A DNA stretch of 6,274 nt. Origin: Anaerolineales bacterium. GTDB taxonomy: Bacteria; Chloroflexota; Anaerolineae; Anaerolineales; Villigracilaceae. Position numbers and translations under genes: made by a program. The notes beneath the pieces were generated by a model. The model did not search any database. It saw only the letters and a program-made list of their open reading frames with translations, and was not told the DNA's origin. This document shows, piece after piece, positions 1 through 6,169 of this stretch. Position 1 is the first letter of the stretch; the number at the start of each line of letters is the position of its first letter. The stretch spans positions 1 to 6,274 of the forward strand of contig WGAD01000231.1 of NCBI GenBank assembly GCA_015489255.1, written 5' to 3'.

Positions 1-2
1 CT

Positions 3-671
3 ATGCCTCGCTTACTGAACGACGATATCGTCAACCAGGTTAAAGACCTTTTTGCTCAATTGCAAGAGCCGGTGGTTCTGATCTTCTTTGGCGACAAAAA
101 TGGCCGCTGCGATTATTGCGACGACACCCGCCAGCTGATGGAAGAAATCACTGAGATTTCCGACATGGTCAGCCTGGAAGTGTACGACCTGCAGGAAGAT
201 GCCGAAGTGGCGAAGCTGCACAACGTGGACAAAGCGCCCGGCATCGTGGTGGCGGCCAAAAATGGCGATGAAATCGTAGATTATGGCATCCGCTATGCCG
301 GCATCCCCTCCGGCCATGAATTTACCTCCATCATCAACGACATCCTGACCGTCTCCCGGCGCGATTCCGGCCTGAGCGATACGACGCGCGAATACCTGCG
401 TTCGCTGGACAAGCCAGTCTTGTTGCAAGTCTTCGTCACCCCCACCTGCCCCTATTGCCCGCGCGCTGTGGTGCTGGCGCACCAGCTGGCGATGGAAAGC
501 GATATGGTGCAGGCCGAGATGATCGAATCCATGGAATTCCCCGATCTGGCGGAACGGCATTCGGTCAGCGGCGTGCCGCACACCGTCATCAACGACGGCA
601 AGGGCAACGTCGTGGGCGCCGTGCCCGAATCGCAACTGCTGGCGGAATTGCAGCGGGCCCTGGGCGAATAA
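3..671 (+). CDS. Two-domain glutaredoxin-like protein disulfide oxidoreductase (PDO family)
   Basis: This 222-residue protein consists of two tandem thioredoxin-fold units, the architecture of the PDO family (cytoplasmic dithiol-disulfide oxidoreductases, best known from thermophiles). The N-terminal unit (about residues 1-115) carries CDYC at 36-39 and a probable cis-proline at 79 (APGI). The C-terminal unit (about 120-222) carries TPTCPYC with cysteines 149 and 152 and a cis-proline at 192 (GVPHT). Both active sites are intact, and the length is close to that usual for the family. In known members the C-terminal site is usually the main redox centre; that it is here is inference. The start lies two bases from the window edge, so its ribosome binding site cannot be seen, but the N-terminus (MPRLLNDD..) fits the family. 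It is the first visible gene of a five-gene redox cluster, and a stem-loop separates it from the next gene. No signal peptide is seen, so it is probably cytoplasmic. More of the operon may lie upstream. Confidence 0.9.
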   Translation: MPRLLNDDIVNQVKDLFAQLQEPVVLIFFGDKNGRCDYCDDTRQLMEEITEISDMVSLEVYDLQEDAEVAKLHNVDKAPGIVVAAKNGDEIVDYGIRYAGIPSGHEFTSIINDILTVSRRDSGLSDTTREYLRSLDKPVLLQVFVTPTCPYCPRAVVLAHQLAMESDMVQAEMIESMEFPDLAERHSVSGVPHTVINDGKGNVVGAVPESQLLAELQRALGE

Positions 672-688
672 TCAACCATCGTCAACCG

Positions 689-732
689 GCGCAGCAGGAG
701 GCCCGCCCTTCTGCTGCGCATATCGTTTTCTT
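689..732 (+). terminator. Strong stem-loop between PDO and glutaredoxin genes; terminator or attenuator candidate
   Basis: GCGCAGCAGGAGG (689-701) pairs with CCTTCTGCTGCGC (707-719). This is a 13-bp stem with a single G-U wobble and a 5-base loop (CCCGC). A T-rich stretch follows (ATATCGTTTTCTT, 720-732), but the T run starts about six bases after the stem, so it is not a textbook intrinsic terminator. It lies inside a co-directional cluster and ends at the next gene's ribosome binding site, so partial termination, or mRNA processing and 3'-end protection of the upstream message, are all possible. Confidence 0.6.
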
Positions 733-737
733 GGAGG
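733..737 (+). promoter_or_regulatory. Shine-Dalgarno sequence for the small glutaredoxin gene
   Basis: GGAGG lies five bases before the ATG at 743. It fixes the start of the short redoxin and argues against the longer in-frame reading that begins inside the preceding gene. Confidence 0.8.
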
Positions 738-742
738 TTAAG

Positions 743-994
743 ATGACAACGAAGAAATACCCTCGGGTTATCATCTTCACGACTCCCACCTGCACCTTCT
801 GCCGAAAAACAAAAAAGTATTTGCGTGAACGCGGCGTGCCGTTCAAAGATGTGGATGTTTCCCGCGACCCGGCTGCGGCGCACCATATCGCGCGCCGCAG
901 CGGCCAGCAGGGCGTGCCCGTGCTGGACATCGGCGGCAAGATCGTGGTGGGCTTCGACCGCCCGAAGATCGACAAACTGCTTGGCCTGAAATAG
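743..994 (+). CDS. Small glutaredoxin-like protein (NrdH/YruB type)
   Basis: This 83-residue protein is a single minimal glutaredoxin fold. It has a first beta strand (RVIIFTTPT), the redox motif CTFC (cysteines 17 and 20), the helix RKTKKYLRERG, the strand VPFKDVDVS, the cis-proline segment QGVPV (proline 59), and the G-F-D turn (70-72) usual near the C-terminus. Length and motif order match the small glutaredoxin-like proteins related to NrdH and YruB, which act as cytoplasmic electron donors. A GSH-independent role is likely but not shown by the sequence. The start is set by a GGAGG five bases upstream. Nothing in the window (no ribonucleotide reductase gene) points to NrdH function specifically. 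Its position between a two-domain oxidoreductase and a NifX-like protein suggests a partner role in this redox cluster. The next gene starts eight bases after its stop. Confidence 0.88.
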   Translation: MTTKKYPRVIIFTTPTCTFCRKTKKYLRERGVPFKDVDVSRDPAAAHHIARRSGQQGVPVLDIGGKIVVGFDRPKIDKLLGLK

Positions 995-1002
995 AGGCAA
1001 TC

Positions 1003-1383
1003 ATGAAAATTGCTGTCGTCACCGAAGATGGAAAACGGGTGTCTGCCCATTTTGGCATGGCGCCCTGGTATCGCGTCTTTACCATCGCGGATGGGCAGAT
1101 CGTGGCAGAAGAAATGCGCGAAAAACCGCACCACCAACACCACGATCACGCGCATGGGCATGGTCATGGGCACGAACACGGCTGCGGTTCGCACGAGGCG
1201 ATGTTTGCCCCCCTGCAAGATTGCGACGTCGTCATTGCGGGCGGCCTGGGCGCCGGCGCCTTGCAGCGCCTGGAAGCCATCGGGGTTGAACTGATCCTGG
1301 CGGGCGGTCAGGTGGACGAGGTGGTGGCTGCCTATTTGCGCGGCGAGCTGAAATCTGACCCGCGGCGTATCCACCGGCACTAA
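1003..1383 (+). CDS. NifX/NifB-type iron-molybdenum cofactor-binding domain protein with His-rich insertion
   Basis: This 126-residue protein has the dinitrogenase iron-molybdenum cofactor-binding fold (Nitro_FeMo-Co family). Its features are an opening strand MKIAVVTEDG, the S-A-H-F-G motif at 14-18, the segment FTIADGQIV, and the C-terminal core DVVIAGGLGAGALQRL followed by GVELILAGG. Stand-alone members occur widely without nitrogenase, and some bind iron-sulfur or mixed-metal clusters. In the middle (residues 43-64) sits an insertion with 11 histidines, alternating H and G in part, ending near C61 and H64; C74 lies just beyond. This is a clear candidate site for Zn, Ni, Co or Cu. GAGG (994-997), overlapping the previous stop, gives a ribosome binding site five bases from the ATG. 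No nif genes are visible, so a role in nitrogen fixation is not supported. The next gene starts seven bases after its stop. Confidence 0.85.
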   Translation: MKIAVVTEDGKRVSAHFGMAPWYRVFTIADGQIVAEEMREKPHHQHHDHAHGHGHGHEHGCGSHEAMFAPLQDCDVVIAGGLGAGALQRLEAIGVELILAGGQVDEVVAAYLRGELKSDPRRIHRH

Positions 1384-1390
1384 ACGGCCA

Positions 1391-1939
1391 ATGCGCAAAG
1401 CCACCATCCTTCCCCTTGCACTGCTGGGCCTGGGCCTGATTTTGGCCGGCCTGGCAGTTTTTTTCTGGTTACAGGCCGCACCAGAGGCAACGCCAGAGAC
1501 GGCCTCGGTCATCCCGGTGCCTGTTTCCTACCCGGCGCCAGCCTTGCAATTGCGCACGCTCGACGACGAGCCGGTTCGCCTGGCAGATTATCGCGGGCAG
1601 GTGGTGTTGGTCAACATGTGGGCCACCTGGTGCCCGCCTTGCAAAGAGGAAATGCCCGACCTGGAAGCCTATTACCAGGCGCACAAAGATCAGGGGTTGG
1701 TCGTCATTGGCATCAACGATGGCGAAACAGCGGAGGTTGTGCGCCCCTTCGTTGCCGAGTATGGGCTGTCTTTTCCCGTTTGGCTGGATGAACGCGGCCT
1801 CTCGGAAAAGGCTTTTCGCACAATCAGCTTACCCAGTTCTTATGTGATCGACCGTAGCGGAACCGTTCGCTTTGCCTGGAAAGGCGCAATATCGTATGAT
1901 GTATTGGAAACGTACATTACCCCGCTTTTGGACGAGTAG
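1391..1939 (+). CDS. Membrane-anchored TlpA/ResA-like thiol-disulfide oxidoreductase
   Basis: This is a 182-residue protein. Residues 1-3 (MRK) are positively charged and are followed by one hydrophobic segment (about 5-27) with no clear cleavage site, so it is probably an N-terminal anchor that places the rest outside the membrane. A Pro/Ala-rich linker (30-50) leads to a TlpA/AhpC-TSA thioredoxin fold: the LADYRGQVVLVNMWATWCPPC stretch ends in the WCPPC site (residues 80-84), then CKEEMPDLEAY, the strand LVVIGIND, and FPVWLDE. The likely cis-proline is P148 in SLPSS; most relatives have GVP-T/S there, so this loop differs slightly. Family members reduce disulfides in exported proteins, for example cytochrome c apoproteins. 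No cytochrome maturation gene is visible, so the substrate is unknown. The gene begins seven bases after the previous stop without a good Shine-Dalgarno, which suggests coupled translation. Confidence 0.9.
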   Translation: MRKATILPLALLGLGLILAGLAVFFWLQAAPEATPETASVIPVPVSYPAPALQLRTLDDEPVRLADYRGQVVLVNMWATWCPPCKEEMPDLEAYYQAHKDQGLVVIGINDGETAEVVRPFVAEYGLSFPVWLDERGLSEKAFRTISLPSSYVIDRSGTVRFAWKGAISYDVLETYITPLLDE

Positions 1940-1940
1940 G

Positions 1941-1947
1941 AAAGGAG
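1941..1947 (+). promoter_or_regulatory. Shine-Dalgarno sequence for the OsmC-family gene
   Basis: AAAGGAG lies ten bases before the ATG at 1958 and just after the TlpA-like gene's stop. It is a strong site and supports that start and continued translation along the same message. Confidence 0.75.
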
Positions 1948-1957
1948 ATCGTTTCTG

Positions 1958-2431
1958 ATGGATGCCAAGGTAACCTGGAAAGGACGTATGACCTTTGTCG
2001 GCAGCAGCGATTCGGGGTTCGAAGTCCCGCTGGGCACAACGCCCGATGTCGGCGGCGACAACGACGGCTTTCGCCCGATGGAATTGATGGCGATCAGCCT
2101 GGGCGGGTGCACGGCAATGGATGTGATTTCGATCCTCCGCAAGAAACGCCAGGACGTGACGGATTTCGAAGTCCGTGTGCACACTGAACGGGCGGAAAAA
2201 CACCCCAAGGTGTTTACCAGCGCCGAAATCCTCTATCTGGTGACCGGCCACGACGTGGACGAGGCTGCCGTGGTGCGTTCCATTCAGCTTTCAGCGGAGC
2301 GTTACTGTCCGGCCCAGGGTATGCTGGCGAAAGTGATGCCGATCCGCTTGCTGTATGAGATTTACGAAGAAGCCGAAGACGGCAGCCGCAGCTTGAAAGT
2401 CAAGGGTGAATATCAGTCGCCAGAAGCCTGA
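1958..2431 (+). CDS. OsmC/Ohr family protein
   Basis: This 157-residue protein has the OsmC fold. The first conserved cysteine is in SLGGCTAMDV (C51) at the start of the long helix that continues to ISILRKKRQ, and the second is in ERYCPAQGML (C117). These are the peroxidatic and resolving cysteine positions of OsmC/Ohr thiol peroxidases, which reduce organic hydroperoxides in the cytoplasm. The long helix with MDVISILRKKRQ resembles the YhfA-like branch, whose substrate is less well established, so I name only the superfamily. It is the last gene of the co-directional redox cluster, 18 bases after the TlpA-like gene, with a strong ribosome binding site. OsmC and Ohr proteins need dithiol reduction, so neighbouring redoxins are plausible partners; this is inference. 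No signal peptide is present. Confidence 0.9.
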   Translation: MDAKVTWKGRMTFVGSSDSGFEVPLGTTPDVGGDNDGFRPMELMAISLGGCTAMDVISILRKKRQDVTDFEVRVHTERAEKHPKVFTSAEILYLVTGHDVDEAAVVRSIQLSAERYCPAQGMLAKVMPIRLLYEIYEEAEDGSRSLKVKGEYQSPEA

Positions 2432-2455
2432 GGCGGCAACAAGCGTTCGCCACCG

Positions 2456-2510
2456 CCGGCGGAGCGATGTCCGGGCGTTTTGCGTCTGGCGCCTCCGCCG
2501 GTTTGCTTTG
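2456..2510 (+). terminator. Candidate terminator after the OsmC-family gene
   Basis: CCGGCGGAGCG (2456-2466) can pair with CGCCTCCGCCGG (2490-2501) with one bulged base. The right arm is followed at once by TTTGCTTTG (2502-2510). The 23-base loop is long and the T run is interrupted, so this is only a moderate candidate. Its position, after the last redox gene and before a promoter-like box, fits the end of an operon. Confidence 0.45.
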
Positions 2511-2518
2511 TAATCGGA

Positions 2519-2531
2519 TATAATTTGCTCA
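2519..2531 (+). promoter_or_regulatory. Promoter -10 box for a probable leaderless transporter transcript
   Basis: A perfect TATAAT (2519-2524) is followed by TTGCTC and the ATG at 2531. A start of transcription about seven bases after the box would fall at or next to the A of the ATG. No Shine-Dalgarno lies in front of this ATG. No -35 match is found at the usual 16-18 base spacing, and there is no TG extension, so the upstream part of the promoter is undefined. Confidence 0.55.
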
Positions 2532-3442
2532 TGTCACACGCAGAAGCACAAAAAGAAAAGAACACTGCGGCCCTCTCCTCCATGTTGGCTGCCGTTGGCT
2601 TGACGGCGCTCAAACTGGTGGTTGGGTTGCTGACCAACAGCCTGGGCATTCTGGCCGAGGCGGCGCACTCGGCGCTCGACCTGGCTGCCGCCGGCATGAC
2701 CTTTTTTGCCGTGCGCTGGGCGGGCAAACCAGCCGATCCGGAACACCCCTTTGGGCACGGCAAAATGGAAAATCTCTCGGCCTTGTTCGAAACCGTTCTG
2801 CTCGCGCTGACGGCCTTCTGGATCATTTACGAAGCCATCCGCCGCTTGCTGGCCGAGAATGTACAGGTGGAAGTCACCCCCTGGAGCTACCTGGTGGTCG
2901 CGGTAGCCATCGTGGTGGATTACAACCGCAGCAGAATGCTGCACCGCACGGCGGAAAAATACAACAGCCAGGCGCTGGAAGCGGATGCTCTGCATTTTAG
3001 CACCGATATCTGGTCCTCCTCGGTCGTTTTCATCGGGTTGATTGGCCTCTGGCTGAGCGAACGCTTCCCCGCGCTGGCCTGGCTGCGCCATGCCGATGCT
3101 GTTGCGGCCATCTTCGTGGCCCTGATCGTCCTATACGTCAGCTGGGAACTGGGCGCCCGTACCGTTGCGGCCTTGCTGGATGCGGCCCCCGAAGGGATGC
3201 GCGAAGAAATTGCCCGCCTGGCCCGCAGCGTACCCGAAGTGCGCGATTGCCATGCCGTGCGCGTGCGCCCTTCCGGCCCTGGCTGGTTCGTGGATATGCA
3301 CGTCACCATGAGCGAAGACCTTTCGCTGCGCGAGGCGCACGATTGCACCGAAACCATTGAACGCCTGGTGGCTGAACGTTTCCCGGGCGCAGATGTGACC
3401 GTTCATGTCGAGCCAGCGGAAGAAAGGAGCATATATGGCTGA
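2531..3442 (+). CDS. Cation diffusion facilitator (Zn-type) metal efflux transporter
   Basis: This 303-residue inner-membrane protein exports divalent metal ions by proton antiport. Hydrophobic segments fall near residues 15-38, 40-62, 83-103, 117-132, 160-177 and 187-206, giving the usual six. The metal site residues are present: H46-xxx-D50 in TM2 and H155-xxx-D159 in TM5 (within ADALHFSTD). HxxxD in both helices is the signature of the Zn branch; the Fe/Zn and Mn branches have D in one or both first positions. The family motif HPFGHGKME is at 72-80. The cytoplasmic dimerisation domain (about 215-296) carries H241, H257, H270 and H292. Specificity from motif alone is inference, and Cd or Co are possible. 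I chose the ATG at 2531 over an in-frame TTG at 2480 because the extension is not family-like and TATAAT lies just before the ATG. The last eight bases overlap the response regulator gene. Confidence 0.93.
   Translation: MSHAEAQKEKNTAALSSMLAAVGLTALKLVVGLLTNSLGILAEAAHSALDLAAAGMTFFAVRWAGKPADPEHPFGHGKMENLSALFETVLLALTAFWIIYEAIRRLLAENVQVEVTPWSYLVVAVAIVVDYNRSRMLHRTAEKYNSQALEADALHFSTDIWSSSVVFIGLIGLWLSERFPALAWLRHADAVAAIFVALIVLYVSWELGARTVAALLDAAPEGMREEIARLARSVPEVRDCHAVRVRPSGPGWFVDMHVTMSEDLSLREAHDCTETIERLVAERFPGADVTVHVEPAEERSIYG
3425..3429 (+). promoter_or_regulatory. Shine-Dalgarno sequence for the response regulator, inside the transporter gene
   Basis: AGGAG lies five bases before the ATG at 3435, within the last codons of the transporter gene. 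It selects this start over the in-frame upstream start at 3405, and the encoded [11 protein letters not shown] is the normal beginning of a receiver domain. Confidence 0.85.
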
Positions 3443-4115
3443 GAAAATTCTGATCGTGGAAGACGACGCCGCCATTCTGAAGGTCATTCAGCGCGGCCTG
3501 GAGAATGAAGGTTACGAAGTCATCACAGCGCAAGATGGCCACGAAGGTTTGGATAAGATTCAGCGCCAATCCCCCGATTTGATCATCCTGGACTGGATGC
3601 TGCCAGGCATCGACGGCCTGGAAATTTGCTACCGCATCCGTCCGTTGAACAAGACGCCTATCCTGATGCTCACCGCCCGCGATACCGTGGACGATCGGGT
3701 GCAGGGGCTGGATGCCGGCGCGGATGATTACCTGGTGAAACCCTTTGTTTTGGATGAACTGCTGGCTCGCGTGCGGGCGCTGCTGCGCCGCACCGAAAGC
3801 ACCCGCGCTCCCGAAGTGCTGCAATTCGCCGACTTGGCGCTAGATACCGGCACTCGACGTGCCCGTCGCGGCGACCGCATCATTGAATTAACCGCCAAAG
3901 AATACGACCTCCTGGAATGGTTCATGCGCCATCCGCGCCAGGTGATGACACGAGAAGTGCTCTTCGACCGCATCTGGGGATACGATTTCCAGGGGTTGAG
4001 CAACGTGCTGGAAGTGTATATTCGCTACCTGCGGCAAAAACTGGAAGCCAACGGCGAACCCCGCCTGATTCACACCGTGCGGGGCGTGGGGTACGTCCTG
4101 CGCGAAGACGACTGA
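3435..4115 (+). CDS. OmpR/PhoB-family response regulator
   Basis: This 226-residue protein is a DNA-binding response regulator. The receiver domain (about 3-118) has the acidic pair D10/D11, the phospho-acceptor D53 in LDWMLPG, T80 in LTAR and K102 in VKPF. The winged-helix effector domain (about 128-222) ends in the expected [13 protein letters not shown], with the recognition region near [23 protein letters not shown] (read in part). All key residues are intact and the length is typical. The start overlaps the stop of the metal transporter by eight bases (3435-3442), so translation is probably coupled. Its own stop overlaps the histidine kinase start by one base (TGATG). This arrangement suggests that transporter, regulator and kinase form one unit, with the transporter as a possible target through autoregulation. 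DNA target and signal are not known from the sequence. Confidence 0.95.
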   Translation: MAEKILIVEDDAAILKVIQRGLENEGYEVITAQDGHEGLDKIQRQSPDLIILDWMLPGIDGLEICYRIRPLNKTPILMLTARDTVDDRVQGLDAGADDYLVKPFVLDELLARVRALLRRTESTRAPEVLQFADLALDTGTRRARRGDRIIELTAKEYDLLEWFMRHPRQVMTREVLFDRIWGYDFQGLSNVLEVYIRYLRQKLEANGEPRLIHTVRGVGYVLREDD

Positions 4116-5503
4116 TGATGCATTCCCTGCGCCTGCGCCTGTCGGTCATTTCGGTGACCTTGCTGGGGGGGCTGTTGCTGTTGACGATGGCGCTGACGTA
4201 CTGGATGGTGCAACTGACCTGGCAGGCGAGAGTGGATGAAATTTTGCAAAACACGGCCACCCGCTTGCTGCACGTCATCACCGATGCAGCCGCGCCGGGC
4301 AATCGCGCCTTCCTGGAACTGGCGACGTCCACGCGGGCCGATGTGCTGGTGCAACTGGTTTCTCCACAGGGGGAAGTGCTTTTCGCCTCCTCCAATGCGT
4401 TTTCTCGCGCGCCTTTTTATAGCGGGCGAGATATCCTCCTGGGTATCCATTATGTGACGGTAAAAATGGATATGGCGCCAGACCTGCGGGTGCTTTCTGT
4501 GCCTGTGTCCCGGCAAGGCCGCCCGACCGTGGTGTTGCAGGTCGCTATGCTGGTCGATGTCGCCCAGGAGATGCAGCGTTCTCTCATCCTCTGGCTGGGA
4601 GGGATGATCCTCCTGCTCCTGGTGGCGGCTTTCTTTCTCTTTAGCAGTGTCATTCGCCGCGCCTTGCGTCCTCTGGACAACCTGGCCCGCATGGCGCTGA
4701 CCATTAACCGGGCAGACGACTTATCGTTGCGCATTCCGATTTATGGCTATGACGATGACGAAGTGGGCCAGGTCATCAGCGCTTTTAACACGACGTTGGA
4801 GCGATTGGAAACCCTGTTTACCTCGCAACAGCGTTTTCTGGCCGATGTCAGCCACGAATTGCGGACGCCGCTGACCGTCATCAAGGGGAGCGTCGGATTG
4901 ATGCGCCGCAGCCAGGCCTTCGATCCGGAACTGCTGGACAGCATAGAGGCCGAGGCCGACCGCTTGACGCGGATGGTCGAAAGCCTGCTGCTACTGGCGA
5001 AGGCCGAGGCCGGCAAACTGACCCTCAACCGCCGCACCGTCGATCTCGATGCCATCTTGCTCGATACCATGGCGGCCATGCAGGTCCTGGCGCAAGACCG
5101 GGTGCAACTGGTGCTCACCGACCTGGCCCCGGTGCAAGCCGAGGTGGACGCCGATCGGTTGAAGCAGGTGCTGGTGAACCTGATCTCCAACGCCATCAAA
5201 TACACGCCTGACGGCGGGCAGATTTTTATTGGTCTGCAAGTGGAGGGGAAAACCGTCCGGCTGACGGTCCGCGATACCGGGCCGGGCATTCCCGAGGCAG
5301 ACCTGCCGCACATCTTCGACCGTTTCTATCGGGCGGAAAAATCGCGCACACGGCGGAAAGAGGCCGGCGGGTTTGGCCTCGGCCTGTCTATCGCTTACTG
5401 GATCGTGCGGGCGCACGGGGGGACGATTGAAGTGTCTTCTGCGGAAGGGGAGGGGGCGACTTTTGTCGTTGTCTTGCCGTTGCGCCCGTCGGAAGACGAC
5501 TGA
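4115..5503 (+). CDS. Membrane sensor histidine kinase
   Basis: This 462-residue protein is the kinase partner of the preceding regulator. In order it has TM1 (about 10-32), an extracytoplasmic sensor region (about 33-155), TM2 (about 157-179), HAMP (about 180-235), HisKA with H247 in DVSHELRTPL, and HATPase. The ATPase boxes are N (NLISNAIKYTP, N359), G1 (DTGPGI, 387-392), F (FDRFYR, 401-406) and G2 (GFGLGLS, 419-425). All catalytic elements are intact. The sensor region of about 120 residues resembles the PAS-like periplasmic folds common in this class but shows no cysteine (there is none in the whole protein) and only H53 and H112, so a metal ligand is not evident. The ATG at 4115 overlaps the regulator's stop by one base; a second ATG at 4118 is also possible. 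There is no strong Shine-Dalgarno, consistent with coupling. The stop is immediately followed by the stop of the convergent gene. Confidence 0.95.
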   Translation: MMHSLRLRLSVISVTLLGGLLLLTMALTYWMVQLTWQARVDEILQNTATRLLHVITDAAAPGNRAFLELATSTRADVLVQLVSPQGEVLFASSNAFSRAPFYSGRDILLGIHYVTVKMDMAPDLRVLSVPVSRQGRPTVVLQVAMLVDVAQEMQRSLILWLGGMILLLLVAAFFLFSSVIRRALRPLDNLARMALTINRADDLSLRIPIYGYDDDEVGQVISAFNTTLERLETLFTSQQRFLADVSHELRTPLTVIKGSVGLMRRSQAFDPELLDSIEAEADRLTRMVESLLLLAKAEAGKLTLNRRTVDLDAILLDTMAAMQVLAQDRVQLVLTDLAPVQAEVDADRLKQVLVNLISNAIKYTPDGGQIFIGLQVEGKTVRLTVRDTGPGIPEADLPHIFDRFYRAEKSRTRRKEAGGFGLGLSIAYWIVRAHGGTIEVSSAEGEGATFVVVLPLRPSEDD

Positions 5504-6136
5504 TCACGGCCAGGCGGCGGCCTGCAAACAGAGATGGCTGCCGCCATTGCGCAGCCATTCCTCTAGCCGGGGGCTGCGGGGGTTGTCTGCCAGGGCGTCG
5601 GCATAGATGGGCGCGCCCCAATACACATAACGGCGGGTTTCCTCGGGCCAGGCCTCGGGCGGTTGGGCGATCGTCCCCAGCCCGCCGTTGTAACCGGCCA
5701 GGGCCAGCGCCGGGTCTTGCTCTGCGGTCAACCAGCTGCGGCGCAGGTAATCCAGGCCGCGGCGGGCGTTGGTCTCCGGGTCGAAAGGGTCTTCTCCGGC
5801 GGCGAAATGGTAAGGCATCACCTGGAAAAGCCCCAGCGCTCCAGCTGGAGAAAGGGCACGAGGGTTGCCGCAAGATTCAATTTGCATAACAACCGCCACC
5901 AGCTCCGGCGGCAAGTTGTATTTTTCTGCCCAGGTCAGGATATCTTGTTCCCAACGGCGCACTTCGGGGGTGAAGAAGCCGGGCAGGGCGCTGACGGAGG
6001 GAGACGGCTCTTCCGGCAGGGGAGAACTTTGCCCGGGAATGACCAGCAAACCGATGAAAAACAGGACGAAGAGCGCGACAAGCGGCGGGATGAGGGCGAA
6101 GAGGCAGCCTTCGCCCTCGTGCTCGGGACGGTTCAT
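5504..6136 (-). CDS. Membrane-anchored lytic transglycosylase (Slt family)
   Basis: This 210-residue protein cleaves the MurNAc-GlcNAc bond of peptidoglycan, forming 1,6-anhydroMurNAc. A hydrophobic segment (about 12-34) acts as a signal anchor, followed by a Pro/Ser-rich linker (36-52) and the SLT domain (about 60-180). The catalytic glutamate is E87 in MQIESCGNP. The motifs GLFQVMP (102-108), AGYNGG (147-152) and ETRRYV (166-171) match the family. C89 beside the active site and C203 near the end might form a disulfide in the extracytoplasmic space; this is inference. The C-terminal 30 residues are not recognised. The ATG is preceded by TACAAT and six bases with no Shine-Dalgarno, so the message is probably leaderless. 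It converges on the histidine kinase gene with no space between stop codons and lies 33 bases after a partial gene on the same strand. There is no evident link to the redox or metal genes. Confidence 0.92.
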   Translation of the reverse strand: MNRPEHEGEGCLFALIPPLVALFVLFFIGLLVIPGQSSPLPEEPSPSVSALPGFFTPEVRRWEQDILTWAEKYNLPPELVAVVMQIESCGNPRALSPAGALGLFQVMPYHFAAGEDPFDPETNARRGLDYLRRSWLTAEQDPALALAGYNGGLGTIAQPPEAWPEETRRYVYWGAPIYADALADNPRSPRLEEWLRNGGSHLCLQAAAWP

Positions 6137-6148
6137 GAGACAATTGTA
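6137..6148 (-). promoter_or_regulatory. Promoter -10 box for a probable leaderless transglycosylase transcript
   Basis: Read on the minus strand, TACAAT (6148-6143) is followed by TGTCTC (6142-6137) and then the ATG. The spacing equals that before the metal transporter gene. No Shine-Dalgarno is present, and no clear -35 box is found at normal spacing. A small imperfect inverted repeat (CCGCTTG and CAACGG, plus strand 6149-6164) lies directly upstream and might be an operator, but this is weak. Confidence 0.5.
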
Positions 6149-6169
6149 CCGCTTGCCGCAACGGAGGGG

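Noticed and set aside
1150..1185. Short CAYGG-like DNA repeat as a tandem repeat element
   Set aside because: The repeat is explained by the alternating His and Gly codons of the His-rich loop.
1003..1383. Nitrogenase cofactor biosynthesis (nif) cluster
   Set aside because: Only the cofactor-binding domain is present; no nifB, nifEN, nifHDK or other nif gene is visible, and stand-alone members are common in organisms without nitrogenase.
682..1512. Long open frame on the minus strand opposite the glutaredoxin, NifX-like and TlpA-like genes
   Set aside because: It runs antisense across three well-supported genes, its translation has no recognisable motif, and long spurious frames are expected in GC-rich coding DNA.
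2480..2530. Upstream TTG start for the metal transporter adding 17 residues
   Set aside because: The extension runs through the candidate terminator arm and the TATAAT box, has no Shine-Dalgarno and does not look like a CDF N-terminus; the ATG at 2531 fits better.
2534..3824. Several minus-strand frames opposite the transporter and response regulator
   Set aside because: They are antisense to genes with clear family motifs, and their composition (rich in R, H, Q, A, G) is typical of shadow reading.
3917..4114. Upstream start for the histidine kinase inside the regulator gene, giving 528 residues
   Set aside because: The extra 66 residues are an out-of-frame reading of the winged-helix domain; the kinase begins naturally at MMHSLRLRL at 4115 with TM1 directly after.
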